Shown: in pieces, positions 43,145 to 52,055 of the stretch | Position numbering within the stretch: position 1 is the first letter of the stretch | Layout of the letters: every line of letters starts with the position of its first letter | Assembly (NCBI RefSeq): GCF_025137375.1 | Contig: NZ_CP073720.1 | Span: 2,256,501-2,320,500, forward strand | Direction: 5' to 3' | Origin: Dactylosporangium fulvum | Lineage (GTDB): Bacteria > Actinomycetota > Actinomycetes > Mycobacteriales > Micromonosporaceae | Length of the DNA stretch: 64,000 nt | Notes under the pieces: model-generated | The model's database searches: none | What the model saw: the letters and a program-made list of their open reading frames with translations, nothing else | Told to the model about the DNA's origin: nothing | Program-made: the position numbers and the translations under genes

Positions 43145-45795
43145 TCCCGCTCGGTTGATGCCGGCGGGGTGCGCAGCGTCAGGATGAGGTCGAGCACGAG
43201 GGCGGTCCAGCCGGTCTGGTGCGCGGCGCCGAGGCCCGCCCCGGTGTCGCCGTGGAAGTACTCGTAGAACAGCAGGAGGTCGTGCCACGCCGGGTCGCGC
43301 TGGAACAGGTCGACGTCGCCGAAGAACGCGCGGCGGCCGTCGGTGTCGTTGACGAAGATCTTGACCAGTCGCAGGGACAGGTCGTCGGCGACCTGGCCGA
43401 GGGTGGCCATCTTCCCGGTGCCGGCCGGGTACTCCACCTGGAGGTCGTCGCCGAAGAACTCGGCGAAGCGGCGGACCGCCTCGATGAGGATGTAGTTGAC
43501 CGGGAACCAGATCGGGCCGCGCCAGTTGGAGTTGCCGCCGAAGAGGCCGCTGGTGGACTCGGCCGGCTCGTAACCGACCGTGTAGGCGTGGTCGCCGAGA
43601 TGGACCGTGAACGGCTCGTCCTTGTGTGCCCGGGAGAGGGTGCGCAGCCCGTAGGGCGAGAGGAACTCGTCCTCGTGCAGCATCCGCTGCAGGATCCGGA
43701 TCAGCTGGTCGGGCCCGACCATCGACAGCAGCCGCAGCTGCTGGCCGCCCCGGCTCTTCTTGGCGCCGACGACGTCGCCGTATTCCGGCTTGTTGGTGAG
43801 GAACCAGCGCAGCCGCGCGGCCACGTCGGGCAGCCGCCGCAGCGTCGTGGAGCTGATGATCGTCGTCGCGGTGAGCGGGAGCAGGCCGACGACCGAGCGG
43901 ACCTTCAGCGGGATCCGGTGGCCCTCCGCGGTGCGCAGCACGTCGTAGAAGAACGCCTCCTCCTCGTCCCACAGCCCGAACTCGTAGGCGGCGTCGGCGA
44001 TGTACGCGAAGTGCTCGAGGAACTTCGCCGCGATGTCCTCGTACACCCGGTCGTGCACCGCGAGCGTGAGGGACATGTCGAGGAGGTTCAGCGCGTACAT
44101 CGCCATCCAGGCGGTGCCGTCGCTCTGCTCCAGGCGCCCGCCGACCGGCAGCGCGGCCGAGCGGTCGAACGGGCCGACGTTGTCCAGCCCGAGGAAGCCG
44201 CCCTCGAAGACGTTGTTGCCCTCGGCGTCCTTGCGGTTGACCCACCAGGTGAAGTTGAGCAGCAGCTTGTGCAGCACCCGGGCGAGGAAATCGAAGTCGC
44301 GGGAGCCGTCGAGCATGAAGACCCGCAGCGCCGCCCAGGCGTGCACCGGCGGGTTGACGTCGCCGAACGCCCACTCGTACGCCGGGATCTGCCCGTTGGG
44401 GTGCATGTACCACTCGCGGAGCAGCAACAGCAGCTGATCCTTGGCGAACCCGGGGTCGACGCGCGCGATGGCGACGCAGTGGAACGCGAGGTCCCAGGCT
44501 GCGTACCACGGATACTCCCACGGGTCGGGCATGGACAGCACGTCGCAGCTGTTCATATGCCACCAGTGGCTGTTGCGCCCGTGGCGGCGGCTCTCCGGCG
44601 GCGGCTCGGCGACCGGGTCGCCGGTCAGCCAGCGGGCCACGTCGAAGTGGAAGAACTGCTTGCCCCACATCAGCCCGGCGACACTCTGCCGGACGATCAT
44701 CTTCTCCTCGGCCGTCGCGGCCGGCGGCACCAGGTGGTCGAAGTAGGTGTCGGCCTCCGCCCTGCGGCGGGCCATCGTCGACTCGAAGTCGGCCTTCAGG
44801 TCGGCCGGGGCGAGGTCCTTGGCGCCGGGCGCGTTGAGGTTGAGCCGCAGCCGGATCTCGTGTGTGCCGCCGGCCGGGACCGAGACGAGGTAGTGCAGGG
44901 CGGCCTTGGTCCCGACGCCGTCCGGGTTGACGCTGTCCTTGCCGTGGACGATGTGGTCGTTGATGCCGTCCTTCGGATACTCCCGGCCCGGCTTGCCCCA
45001 GATCCGCTGCCCATTGGTCTCGTTGTTGCAGAGCAGCGGCCGGGGCGTGCCGTCACCGGTCAGCGCCAGCCGGCCGAGCAGGCGGTGCTCGGCGAGCAGG
45101 CCGTTGTCCTTGGCGCGGATCTCCGGCATGTAGTCGCGGCCGGGCAGCCCCCAGGCCCACGTGTTGCGGAACCACAGGGTGGGCAGCAGGTGCAGCGTGG
45201 CCGGTTCCGGTCCCATGTTCGTCGCGGTGATCCGGATGCACATGTCGGTCGGGCCGGCCTTGGCGTAGTCGACCTCGACCGCCCAGTAGCGGTCCTCGTC
45301 GAAGATCCCTGTGTCGACCAGCTCGTATTCGGGCTCGTCCCGGCCCCGCCGGCAGTTCTCGGCGACGAGCTCGTCATAGGGGAAGGCCTGCTGCGGGTAG
45401 TGGTAGCGCCACTTCATCCACGAGTGCGTCGGCGTGGAGTCCAGATACCACCAGTAATCCTTGACGTCCTCGCCGTGGTTGCCGAGGTCGCCGCCGAGGC
45501 CGAACATCCGCTCCTTGAGGATCGGGTCCTTGCCGTTCCACAGGGCGAGCGCGAAGCAGAACGTCTGCCGGTCGTCGCAGATGCCGGCCATGCCGTCCTC
45601 GTTCCACCGGTACACCCGGGAACGGGCATGATCATGGGGGAAGTGGTCCCAGGCCGTGCCGTGGGCGCTGTAGTCCTCGCGCACGGTGCCCCAGGCACGC
45701 TCAGAGAGGTAGGGGCCCCAACCCCGCCATGGGCGCTCACCGCTGTCGGCCTCGGCCAGCCGCTGGCGCTCGGCGTTCCCATCGTCCTGGATCAC
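43141..45795 (-). CDS. MGH1-type / GH63-like glucosidase
   Basis: 884-residue cytoplasmic (alpha/alpha)6-barrel glycosidase. Family hallmarks: RWGPYLSERAWGTVREDYS-like N-terminus, FHFDVARWL, WYAAWDLAFH, LEQSDGTAWMAMY and GLFGGNSNWRGPIWFPVNY, which carry the catalytic acids. Bacterial members act on mannosylglycerate, glucosylglycerate or alpha-glucosides; the substrate here is undecided. The GTG at 45795 has GGAG nine bases upstream and gives the usual length; an upstream extension to 45939 has no family similarity. It is divergent from a debranching enzyme and ends overlapping the LuxR gene's 3' end by 4 bases. Confidence 0.88.
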   Translation of the reverse strand: MIQDDGNAERQRLAEADSGERPWRGWGPYLSERAWGTVREDYSAHGTAWDHFPHDHARSRVYRWNEDGMAGICDDRQTFCFALALWNGKDPILKERMFGLGGDLGNHGEDVKDYWWYLDSTPTHSWMKWRYHYPQQAFPYDELVAENCRRGRDEPEYELVDTGIFDEDRYWAVEVDYAKAGPTDMCIRITATNMGPEPATLHLLPTLWFRNTWAWGLPGRDYMPEIRAKDNGLLAEHRLLGRLALTGDGTPRPLLCNNETNGQRIWGKPGREYPKDGINDHIVHGKDSVNPDGVGTKAALHYLVSVPAGGTHEIRLRLNLNAPGAKDLAPADLKADFESTMARRRAEADTYFDHLVPPAATAEEKMIVRQSVAGLMWGKQFFHFDVARWLTGDPVAEPPPESRRHGRNSHWWHMNSCDVLSMPDPWEYPWYAAWDLAFHCVAIARVDPGFAKDQLLLLLREWYMHPNGQIPAYEWAFGDVNPPVHAWAALRVFMLDGSRDFDFLARVLHKLLLNFTWWVNRKDAEGNNVFEGGFLGLDNVGPFDRSAALPVGGRLEQSDGTAWMAMYALNLLDMSLTLAVHDRVYEDIAAKFLEHFAYIADAAYEFGLWDEEEAFFYDVLRTAEGHRIPLKVRSVVGLLPLTATTIISSTTLRRLPDVAARLRWFLTNKPEYGDVVGAKKSRGGQQLRLLSMVGPDQLIRILQRMLHEDEFLSPYGLRTLSRAHKDEPFTVHLGDHAYTVGYEPAESTSGLFGGNSNWRGPIWFPVNYILIEAVRRFAEFFGDDLQVEYPAGTGKMATLGQVADDLSLRLVKIFVNDTDGRRAFFGDVDLFQRDPAWHDLLLFYEYFHGDTGAGLGAAHQTGWTALVLDLILTLRTPPASTERD

Positions 45796-45907
45796 GTAAC
45801 CATTCTCCGTCGCCCATGTTTCCGTGAAGTTGAAGGTGTGACTGGCGATCGACCCCTTCAGGCCCTTCAGGGCATTTGTTCCTACACCATGTAGTCCCTT
45901 GATCAAT

Positions 45908-45956
45908 AATCTTGTGGCGAAGTGCTCGCCACTCGCCACCCCCAGCCACCAAGATT
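45908..45956. promoter_or_regulatory. inverted repeat in divergent glycosidase promoter
   Basis: AATCTTGTGGC (45908-45918) faces GCCACCAAGATT (45945-45956), differing by one extra base, across 26 bases that contain two CTCGCCAC direct copies. It lies just before the debranching-enzyme ATG at 45963 and could control both divergent genes. Confidence 0.4.
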
Positions 45957-45962
45957 GTGCGC

Positions 45963-47870
45963 ATGGTGGTGTTCGGTCCGCAGGTATGTGGTGATTTGTC
46001 GCTTGGTGCGACGCGTGAGTGGCTTGTCCCGGACGGGGCCGGTGGTTACGCCATGGGCACCGTCTCCGGCCTGCGGACCCGCAGGTACCACGGCCTGCTC
46101 GTGGCCGCCGAACCCGGCCGGCCCGCCCGCCGCCACCTGGCCCTCGCCGCCCTCGACCCGGTCCTGACGCTGCCGTCCGGCGCGACCGTCGAGCTCGCCG
46201 CGCACGAGTGGGCCGGTGGCGTCGTCAGCCCACAGGGCCACACGCTGCTCGAGCGGTTCGACCTCGTCGACGGGCTGCCCCGCTGGCGCTGGCGGATCGG
46301 CCCGGTGGTCGTCGAGCGCGAGCTGGCGATGATCCATGGCCGATCGCACCTCGGCGTCGTGCACCGGGTGGTGAGCGCACCCGGCCCGGTGACACTGACC
46401 CTGAAGGCGCTGGTCACCTGGCGCGACGCGCATGGCGAACGGACCGCGGGCGGCCCGCCGCCGCATGTCGCGAGCTCGGCCGGCGGCGCGGTGGTCGAGC
46501 GGGCCTTCCGGATCGCCGGCCCCGGCTGGGAGCCGATCGGGGAGTGGTACCGCGGTGCCCGCACCCGGGCGGAGGAGGAGCGCGGCCTGGCCGCTCACGA
46601 GGACCTGTGGTGCGCCGGGCAGTTCCGGGCCGAGCTGCAACCGGGGGAGAGCGTCGAGGTCGAGGCCTGGGCCGATGACGCCGGCGACCTGACCACCGAC
46701 CACCGCCGCGGTGCCCGGCGGGTCGTCGACCGGGCCCGCGCCCGCAACCGCGCCCTGACCCACGACGCCGCCGACGCCGCCGACCGCGCGCTCGTCCTCG
46801 CCGCCGACGCGTTTGTGGTCGCCGGCCCGCAGGGCGCGCCCGACGTCGTCGCCGGCTACCCCTGGTTCGGCGCCTGGTCCCGCGACACCATGACCTCCTA
46901 CGCCGGCCTGTTCCTGGCCACCGGCTGGTACGACGAGGGCCGCGAACTGCTGCGCGCCTACGCGGGCACCCTCTCCGAGGGCATGCTCGCCAACACCGCC
47001 GACACCGGCCAGACCGAGCACAACACGGTCGACGCCACCCTGTGGTTCCTCCACGCGATCGAGCGGCACGTCGCCGGCACCGGCGACGACGACCTCGCCG
47101 CCGAACTGCTGCCCGCGCTCGACACGGTCGTCGCCGCCCACCTCGCCGGCACCCGCTACGGCATCCGGGTCGACCCGGCCGACGGCCTCGTCACGCAGGG
47201 TGCCCCCGGCGTCGCGCTCACCTGGATGGACGCCCGGGTCGACGGGGTGCCGATCACCCCCCGGGCCGGCAAGCCGGTCGAGGTCAACGCGCTGTGGGTC
47301 AACGGGCTGGGCGCGATCGCGGCCCTCAAGGAGCGGCTCGGCCGGGACGCGAGCGGCGAGCACCGACTCCGCGCCCGGGCGCAGGCGTCGTTCGAGCGGC
47401 GGTTCCCGATCGGCGACCGGCCGGTGGCCCCCCTCCACGACGTCGTCGACGGGCCCGCCGGCGACGACCCGGCGCTGCGCCCCAACCAGCTCCTGGCGTG
47501 GAGCTTGCCGTTCGGGCCGCTGCGTGGCAGGCCCGTTCCGCCGGAGTTGTGCGAACTGCTCACCCCGCTCGGGCCGCGCAGCCTCGACCCGTCGGATCCC
47601 GCCTTCGCCGCCGTGCACCGGGGCGGGCCGGCCGAGCGGGACGCCGCCTACCACCAGGGCACGGTCTGGCCCTGGCTGATCGGCCCGTACGCGGACGCGC
47701 TGTCCGCCGGGCCGGAGATTCTCCGTGGGATCGAAGCTCATCTGTGGGAGTGGGGCATCGGCTCGGTCAGCGAGACGGCCGACGGCGCACCGCCGCACCG
47801 GGCCACCGGCTGCCCGTTCCAGGCCTGGTCGGTGGCGGAGACCCTGCGTGTCCGCCGAAAAGTCGAGTGA
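45963..47870 (+). CDS. amylo-alpha-1,6-glucosidase / glycogen debranching-type enzyme
   Basis: 635-residue GH133-like enzyme: an N-terminal GDE_N beta domain (residues 1-200, with EWLVPDGAGGYAMGT and RRYHGLLVA) and a C-terminal alpha/alpha barrel (270-630). Key stretches are PWFGAWSRDTM, NTVDATLWF, LTWMDARVDG, and YHQGTVWPWLIGPY, holding the catalytic acids. It would hydrolyse the alpha-1,6 stub in glycogen debranching. The ATG at 45963 gives the expected N-terminus, though no clear ribosome site is seen, so leaderless translation is possible. It precedes a GT4 glycogen-synthase-like gene. Confidence 0.9.
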   Translation: MVVFGPQVCGDLSLGATREWLVPDGAGGYAMGTVSGLRTRRYHGLLVAAEPGRPARRHLALAALDPVLTLPSGATVELAAHEWAGGVVSPQGHTLLERFDLVDGLPRWRWRIGPVVVERELAMIHGRSHLGVVHRVVSAPGPVTLTLKALVTWRDAHGERTAGGPPPHVASSAGGAVVERAFRIAGPGWEPIGEWYRGARTRAEEERGLAAHEDLWCAGQFRAELQPGESVEVEAWADDAGDLTTDHRRGARRVVDRARARNRALTHDAADAADRALVLAADAFVVAGPQGAPDVVAGYPWFGAWSRDTMTSYAGLFLATGWYDEGRELLRAYAGTLSEGMLANTADTGQTEHNTVDATLWFLHAIERHVAGTGDDDLAAELLPALDTVVAAHLAGTRYGIRVDPADGLVTQGAPGVALTWMDARVDGVPITPRAGKPVEVNALWVNGLGAIAALKERLGRDASGEHRLRARAQASFERRFPIGDRPVAPLHDVVDGPAGDDPALRPNQLLAWSLPFGPLRGRPVPPELCELLTPLGPRSLDPSDPAFAAVHRGGPAERDAAYHQGTVWPWLIGPYADALSAGPEILRGIEAHLWEWGIGSVSETADGAPPHRATGCPFQAWSVAETLRVRRKVE

Positions 47871-47949
47871 CCGTTACACCCTAGAAATGAGATTTGCCTC
47901 CCTGGTAACCCTCGCCCGGCAGGATGAGTCTCAAGCCCACCCACCAGCT

Positions 47950-47974
47950 CACACGCGAACGGAGTTTGCGTGTG
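47950..47974. terminator. hairpin between debranching enzyme and GT4 genes
   Basis: CACACGCGAAC and GTTTGCGTGTG pair over 11 bp with one G-T, loop GGA. It lies 80 bases after the debranching-enzyme stop; it may terminate or attenuate before the GT4 gene. The remaining gap up to 48120 shows a TTGATCAACTCTCCGTTGATC repeat-like stretch but no gene. Confidence 0.4.
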
Positions 47975-48120
47975 TCAGCGTTGGCGCGCGTGGGTACCAG
48001 TGCGGGCGTTTTGATCAACTCTCCGTTGATCGGGACACGTCGACCACCTCGGTCGGCGGGATGCCGACACACCTGGGTCGGCGAGACCTTGACAACCGGA
48101 ACACCTGTGGGGGCGGCCAC

Positions 48121-49425
48121 GTGAACGAGACCATCGGAACACCGACCAGACCGTTGCGAATTCTGATGCTCTCGTGGGAGTACCCACCGGTGGTCGTCGG
48201 TGGACTGGGGCGGCACGTGCACGCCCTCGCGACGTCGCTGGTGACGGCGGGGCACGAGGTGACCGTGGTGACCCGGCACGCGCCCGGCGCGCCGTTGGAG
48301 GAGTACTCGGAAGGCGTGCGCATCGTCCGCGCGGCCGAGGACCCGCCGCTGTTCCCGCTCGCGACCTCGACCCTGCTGGCCTGGACGATGGCGTTCAACC
48401 ACACGCTGACCCGCGCGGCCCTGCGCGCCGCGGCCGGCGGCGAGTACGACCTCATCCACGCCCACGACTGGCTCGTGACGCACACCGCGGTCACGCTCAA
48501 GGAGAGCCTCGACCTGCCGCTGGTCGCCACGATCCACGCGACGGAGGCGGGCCGCCACCAGGGCTGGCTGCCCGACGAGATGAACAAGTGCATCCACTCG
48601 GTCGAGTGGTGGCTCGCGCACGAGGCCTGCCGCGTCGTGGTCTGCTCCGAGTACATGCGCTGGGAGGTGACCCGGCTGCTCGACCTGGCGCCGGCGCGGG
48701 TGTCGGTCGTCGCCAACGGCGTCGACTCCAGCGTCTGGAAGGCCCCGTCCCGCGCGGTCAACGCGGCCCGTGCCCGGTTCGCCGGCGACGGCCCGCTGCT
48801 CGGCTACGCCGGCCGGCTCGTCTACGAGAAGGGCGTCCAGGACCTCATCGCCGCCCTGCCCGAGCTGCGCGCCCGGCACAACGGGCTGCGCGTCGTCATC
48901 GCCGGCGACGGCCCCCACCGTGCCGAGCTGCAGGAGGACGTGCGCCGGTTGCGGCTCCAGCGCGCCGTCATCTTCGCCGGCTTCATGGGCGAGGGCGAGC
49001 TGCCCGCGCTGATGGCGGCCACCGACGCCCTGGTGGTGCCGAGCATCTACGAGCCGTTCGGCATGGTCGCCCTGGAGGGTGCCTCGGCGGGGGCGCCGCT
49101 CGCCGTCGCCGCGACCGGCGGTCTGGCCGAGATCGTCGAGCCCGGGGTCACCGGCGTCACGTTCCCGGCGAAGCGCCCGGACGCGCTCGCCGTCTCCGTC
49201 GGCACGCTGCTCGAGGACGAGCCGTTCGCCCGCCGTGTCGCGATGAAGGCGCGCACTATGGTCAGTCAGAAGTACGGCTGGTCGACCATCGCGGCGAACA
49301 CCGCCGGCGTCTACCACACGGCGATCACCGAGGCCCCCGGGTTCGCGGCCCGGCAGACCGCGACCTATCTGGAGCACGGTCGGCCGCAGATCGTCGTACC
49401 GGAGGGTAACCTGCTCGCGATCTGA
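48121..49425 (+). CDS. GT4 glycosyltransferase, glycogen-synthase-like
   Basis: 434-residue GT-B enzyme. The N-terminus MLSWEYPPVVVGGLGRHV is glycogen-synthase-like; the C-terminal half has LGYAGRLVYEKGVQDL, VIAGDGPHRAEL and the EX7E-type PSIYEPFGMVALEG. Actinobacterial relatives make alpha-maltose-1-phosphate or extend alpha-1,4-glucan; the exact reaction is uncertain. I took the GTG at 48121 after a GGGGGCGG stretch; an internal ATG at 48168 starts at the conserved motif. It follows a debranching enzyme and is ended by a strong hairpin. Confidence 0.88.
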   Translation: MNETIGTPTRPLRILMLSWEYPPVVVGGLGRHVHALATSLVTAGHEVTVVTRHAPGAPLEEYSEGVRIVRAAEDPPLFPLATSTLLAWTMAFNHTLTRAALRAAAGGEYDLIHAHDWLVTHTAVTLKESLDLPLVATIHATEAGRHQGWLPDEMNKCIHSVEWWLAHEACRVVVCSEYMRWEVTRLLDLAPARVSVVANGVDSSVWKAPSRAVNAARARFAGDGPLLGYAGRLVYEKGVQDLIAALPELRARHNGLRVVIAGDGPHRAELQEDVRRLRLQRAVIFAGFMGEGELPALMAATDALVVPSIYEPFGMVALEGASAGAPLAVAATGGLAEIVEPGVTGVTFPAKRPDALAVSVGTLLEDEPFARRVAMKARTMVSQKYGWSTIAANTAGVYHTAITEAPGFAARQTATYLEHGRPQIVVPEGNLLAI

Positions 49426-49443
49426 TGGATCCTGTTCCGTTTC

Positions 49444-49491
49444 GAATACGACCGACCCCGGCGATGGGATTTGCCGGGGTTGGTCGTATTC
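49444..49491. terminator. strong terminator hairpin
   Basis: GAATACGACCGACCCCGGC (49444-49462) pairs with GCCGGGGTTGGTCGTATTC (49473-49491), 19 bp with one G-T, 10-base loop, right after the GT4 stop. Confidence 0.85.
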
Positions 49492-49567
49492 CGGGACTCG
49501 CCACCGCGCCGGAAGGCCGGTACGGTTCCTGAGGAACAGCGACCGGAATCGATCAGGACGGCTAGGT

Positions 49568-51226
49568 GTGAGCGGCGCGGCCGACGAAGTCCTCGGGAAC
49601 AGATACCGGCTCATCGCACCTGTCGGCACCGGCGGCATGGCGGTGGTCTGGCGCGCCCGCGATCTTGTGCTCGACCGCGACGTCGCGGTCAAGCTCCTCG
49701 CCGGGGAACTGGCCACCAAGCCCGGCAACCGCGAGCGGATCCGCGCCGAGGCGCAGGTGGTCGCCCGGCTCCAGCACCCCAACATCACCGCGGTGCACGA
49801 CTACGGCGAGGCCGGTGACCTCGCGGAGGGCCGCAACGGCCGCCGGCCGTACGTCGTCATGGAGCTCCTCGACGGCGAGCTGCTGTCGAACCGGCTGCGC
49901 ACCGGTCTGATGTCGTGGCGGCGGGCCACGCAGATCTGCGCCCAGGTCGCGGCCGGTCTCGCCGCCGCGCACGAGCGCGGCGTGGTGCACCGCGACATCA
50001 AGCCGAGCAACATCATGCTCACCTCGGCCGGCGCCAAGATCCTCGACTTCGGCGTCGCCGGGCTCACCGGCTCGGTCGACCCCGACGACGAGCGCGACGG
50101 CACCGTCTTCGGCACCCCGGCGTATCTCGCCCCGGAGCGGCTCCTCGGCGGCAGCGTCGTGGCCGCCACCGACGTCTACACCGTCGGCCTGCTCGCCTAC
50201 CGCTGCCTCACCGACCGGCTGCCCTGGCACGCGGACACCCCGACGCAGATGATCGCCAACCACGTCTACGAGCCCCCGCACCCGCTGCCGGAGATCCCCG
50301 GCCTGCCCGCGGAGATCGGCCGGCTCGTCGGCCGCTGCCTGGCCAAGGACCCCGACGCCCGCCCGCCGGCCGTCGAGGTGGCCCGCGTGCTCGCCGCGGC
50401 GACCGGCATCCACGTCGTGCTGCCCGGCGAGGACGGCTCGACGACGCAGGAGGTGCACGCCCCGGTCCAGCCGCCGGACACGCACACGGAGCCGTCCCGA
50501 GGGCAGCGATCCGGGCAGCGGTCCGGGCAGCGATCCGGGCAGCGGTCTGGGCAGCGGCGCACCTGGACCGCGGCCGCGGTGCTCCTGGCCGCCGCCGGCG
50601 CCACGACCGGCATGATCGTCTGGCAGCCGTGGGCGGCGAAGACGGGCTGTCGCGTCGACTTCTACATCCGGCCGGAGGAGGGCGGCTTCGCCGAGCGCAA
50701 GTTCGAGGCCCGGGTGACCGTCGCCAACGCCGGCAACCGCACGCTCGATCCCTGGGTGCTGCTGTTCCGCCTGCCCGGCGGGCAGGCGATCGACCGGATG
50801 GACGGCGTCCTGAGCCACCGCGCCGAGATCGGCGGCATCCGCGTCACCGGCGAGGAGCCGTTGCCGCCGGGCAAGGCGGTCACGTTCGGCATCAACGGGT
50901 CCGGCGGCGAGCCGATCCCGCCGGAGGGCTTCGCGCTCAACGAGACCGACTGCGACACCCGCATCTCCGAGCAAGGCCCGGGCAGCCTGTTGCCCGGGCT
51001 CACCGGCGGCGTCGTCGACGCGCCGGCGGACGAGGAGCGGCCGCCGTCACTCCGGCCGCGCCGCCCGGGCGGCGGACCGCCGCCCGGCGAGGTGCCGCCC
51101 GGCGGGCCTCCGCACGGCGACCCCGACGGGCGCGGCGGAACCCACCCCGCCATGCCCTGGCCGAGCTACGGTTACAGCACCCCGCCGGCCCAGCGCACCA
51201 GAAAGAGGCCCCGCGTCCGTGCCTGA
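49568..51226 (+). CDS. receptor Ser/Thr kinase with extracellular CBM2-like domain
   Basis: 552-residue kinase. Cytoplasmic kinase domain 10-275: glycine loop VGTGGMAVV, Lys42, HRDIKPSN from 141, DFG 160-162, APE 188-190. An RSGQ repeat of five copies (312-330) leads to one membrane helix (333-352). The exported part (360-462) is bounded by Cys361 and Cys462 and has the N-G, W-x-L-x-F and PxGQ pattern of a CBM2-type carbohydrate-binding module. The tail is Pro/Gly-rich. Glycan sensing at the wall is inferred. GTG start; downstream of a GT4 gene and 8 bp overlapping the patatin gene. Confidence 0.9.
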   Translation: MSGAADEVLGNRYRLIAPVGTGGMAVVWRARDLVLDRDVAVKLLAGELATKPGNRERIRAEAQVVARLQHPNITAVHDYGEAGDLAEGRNGRRPYVVMELLDGELLSNRLRTGLMSWRRATQICAQVAAGLAAAHERGVVHRDIKPSNIMLTSAGAKILDFGVAGLTGSVDPDDERDGTVFGTPAYLAPERLLGGSVVAATDVYTVGLLAYRCLTDRLPWHADTPTQMIANHVYEPPHPLPEIPGLPAEIGRLVGRCLAKDPDARPPAVEVARVLAAATGIHVVLPGEDGSTTQEVHAPVQPPDTHTEPSRGQRSGQRSGQRSGQRSGQRRTWTAAAVLLAAAGATTGMIVWQPWAAKTGCRVDFYIRPEEGGFAERKFEARVTVANAGNRTLDPWVLLFRLPGGQAIDRMDGVLSHRAEIGGIRVTGEEPLPPGKAVTFGINGSGGEPIPPEGFALNETDCDTRISEQGPGSLLPGLTGGVVDAPADEERPPSLRPRRPGGGPPPGEVPPGGPPHGDPDGRGGTHPAMPWPSYGYSTPPAQRTRKRPRVRA

Positions 51227-52055
51227 ACGCTTCACCGCGCCGGTCGGCTTCGTCTTCGGCGGCGGCGGTGTGCTCGGCGCCTACGAGGTGGGGATGGTCC
51301 GCGCCGTCCTGCACGCCGGCATCCGCCCGGACCTCGTCGTCGGGACCTCCATCGGCGCGTTCAACGGCGCGGCGGTCGCCGCGTCGCCGACCGAGGAGGT
51401 CGCCGACCGGCTCATCGACCTGTGGGCGTCGGACGAGGCCCGCACCGTCTACGGCGACTCGCTGCCCCGCCAGCTCGGCCGCTTCGCCCGCAACACGCAC
51501 CTGCACTCGCCCGCGCCGCTGCGCCGGCTGCTGGAGCGGGAGCTCGGCGCCGGCACCGCGTTCGAGGACCTGCCGGTGCCGTTCCAGTGCTGCGCCGCCA
51601 GCATCGAGCGCGCCGCCGAGCACTGGTTCTCGTCCGGCCCGCTGGTCGAGGCGGTGCTCGCGTCGTCGGCGGTGCCGGGGCTGCTGCCGCCCGTACACCT
51701 CGGGGAGGAGCACTTCATCGACGGTGGCATCGTCAACTCCGTGCCGGTCGGGCGGGCCGTCGCGCTCGGCGCGAAGACGGTCTTCGTCATGCAGGTCGGC
51801 CGGGTCGAGCGGCCCTTGCGCCCGCCGCGCCGCCCGTGGGAGGTTGCCCAGGTGGCGTTCGAGGTGGCCCGGCGGCACCGGTTCGCGCGGGAGCTCCAGG
51901 AGGCGCCGCCCGAGGTGAGGGTCCATGTCCTGCCCACCGGCGGCGGCTCGGCCCGTGACGACTCTCCGCTGTCGTACCGCAACGTTACGCTCGCCCGAGC
52001 CCGCATCGACCGCGCGTACAGCGCCACTTGTGCCTATCTGGAAGCCTTGGAGTAG
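51219..52055 (+). CDS. patatin-like phospholipase
   Basis: 278-residue Ser-Asp dyad acyl hydrolase. The oxyanion hole is GGGG (14-17), nucleophile Ser44 in GTSIG (42-46), and the dyad Asp168 in DGG (168-170). It would deacylate membrane phospholipids or related esters. The GTG at 51219 lies within the 3' end of the kinase gene; the stop overlaps the next GTG by one base. Its coupling to an acyltransferase suggests lipid remodelling. Confidence 0.92.
   Translation: MPERFTAPVGFVFGGGGVLGAYEVGMVRAVLHAGIRPDLVVGTSIGAFNGAAVAASPTEEVADRLIDLWASDEARTVYGDSLPRQLGRFARNTHLHSPAPLRRLLERELGAGTAFEDLPVPFQCCAASIERAAEHWFSSGPLVEAVLASSAVPGLLPPVHLGEEHFIDGGIVNSVPVGRAVALGAKTVFVMQVGRVERPLRPPRRPWEVAQVAFEVARRHRFARELQEAPPEVRVHVLPTGGGSARDDSPLSYRNVTLARARIDRAYSATCAYLEALE

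Noticed and set aside
45796-45939. 48-codon N-terminal extension of the MGH1-type glucosidase
   Set aside because: No family similarity, covers the divergent promoter, and a better ribosome site precedes the GTG at 45795.
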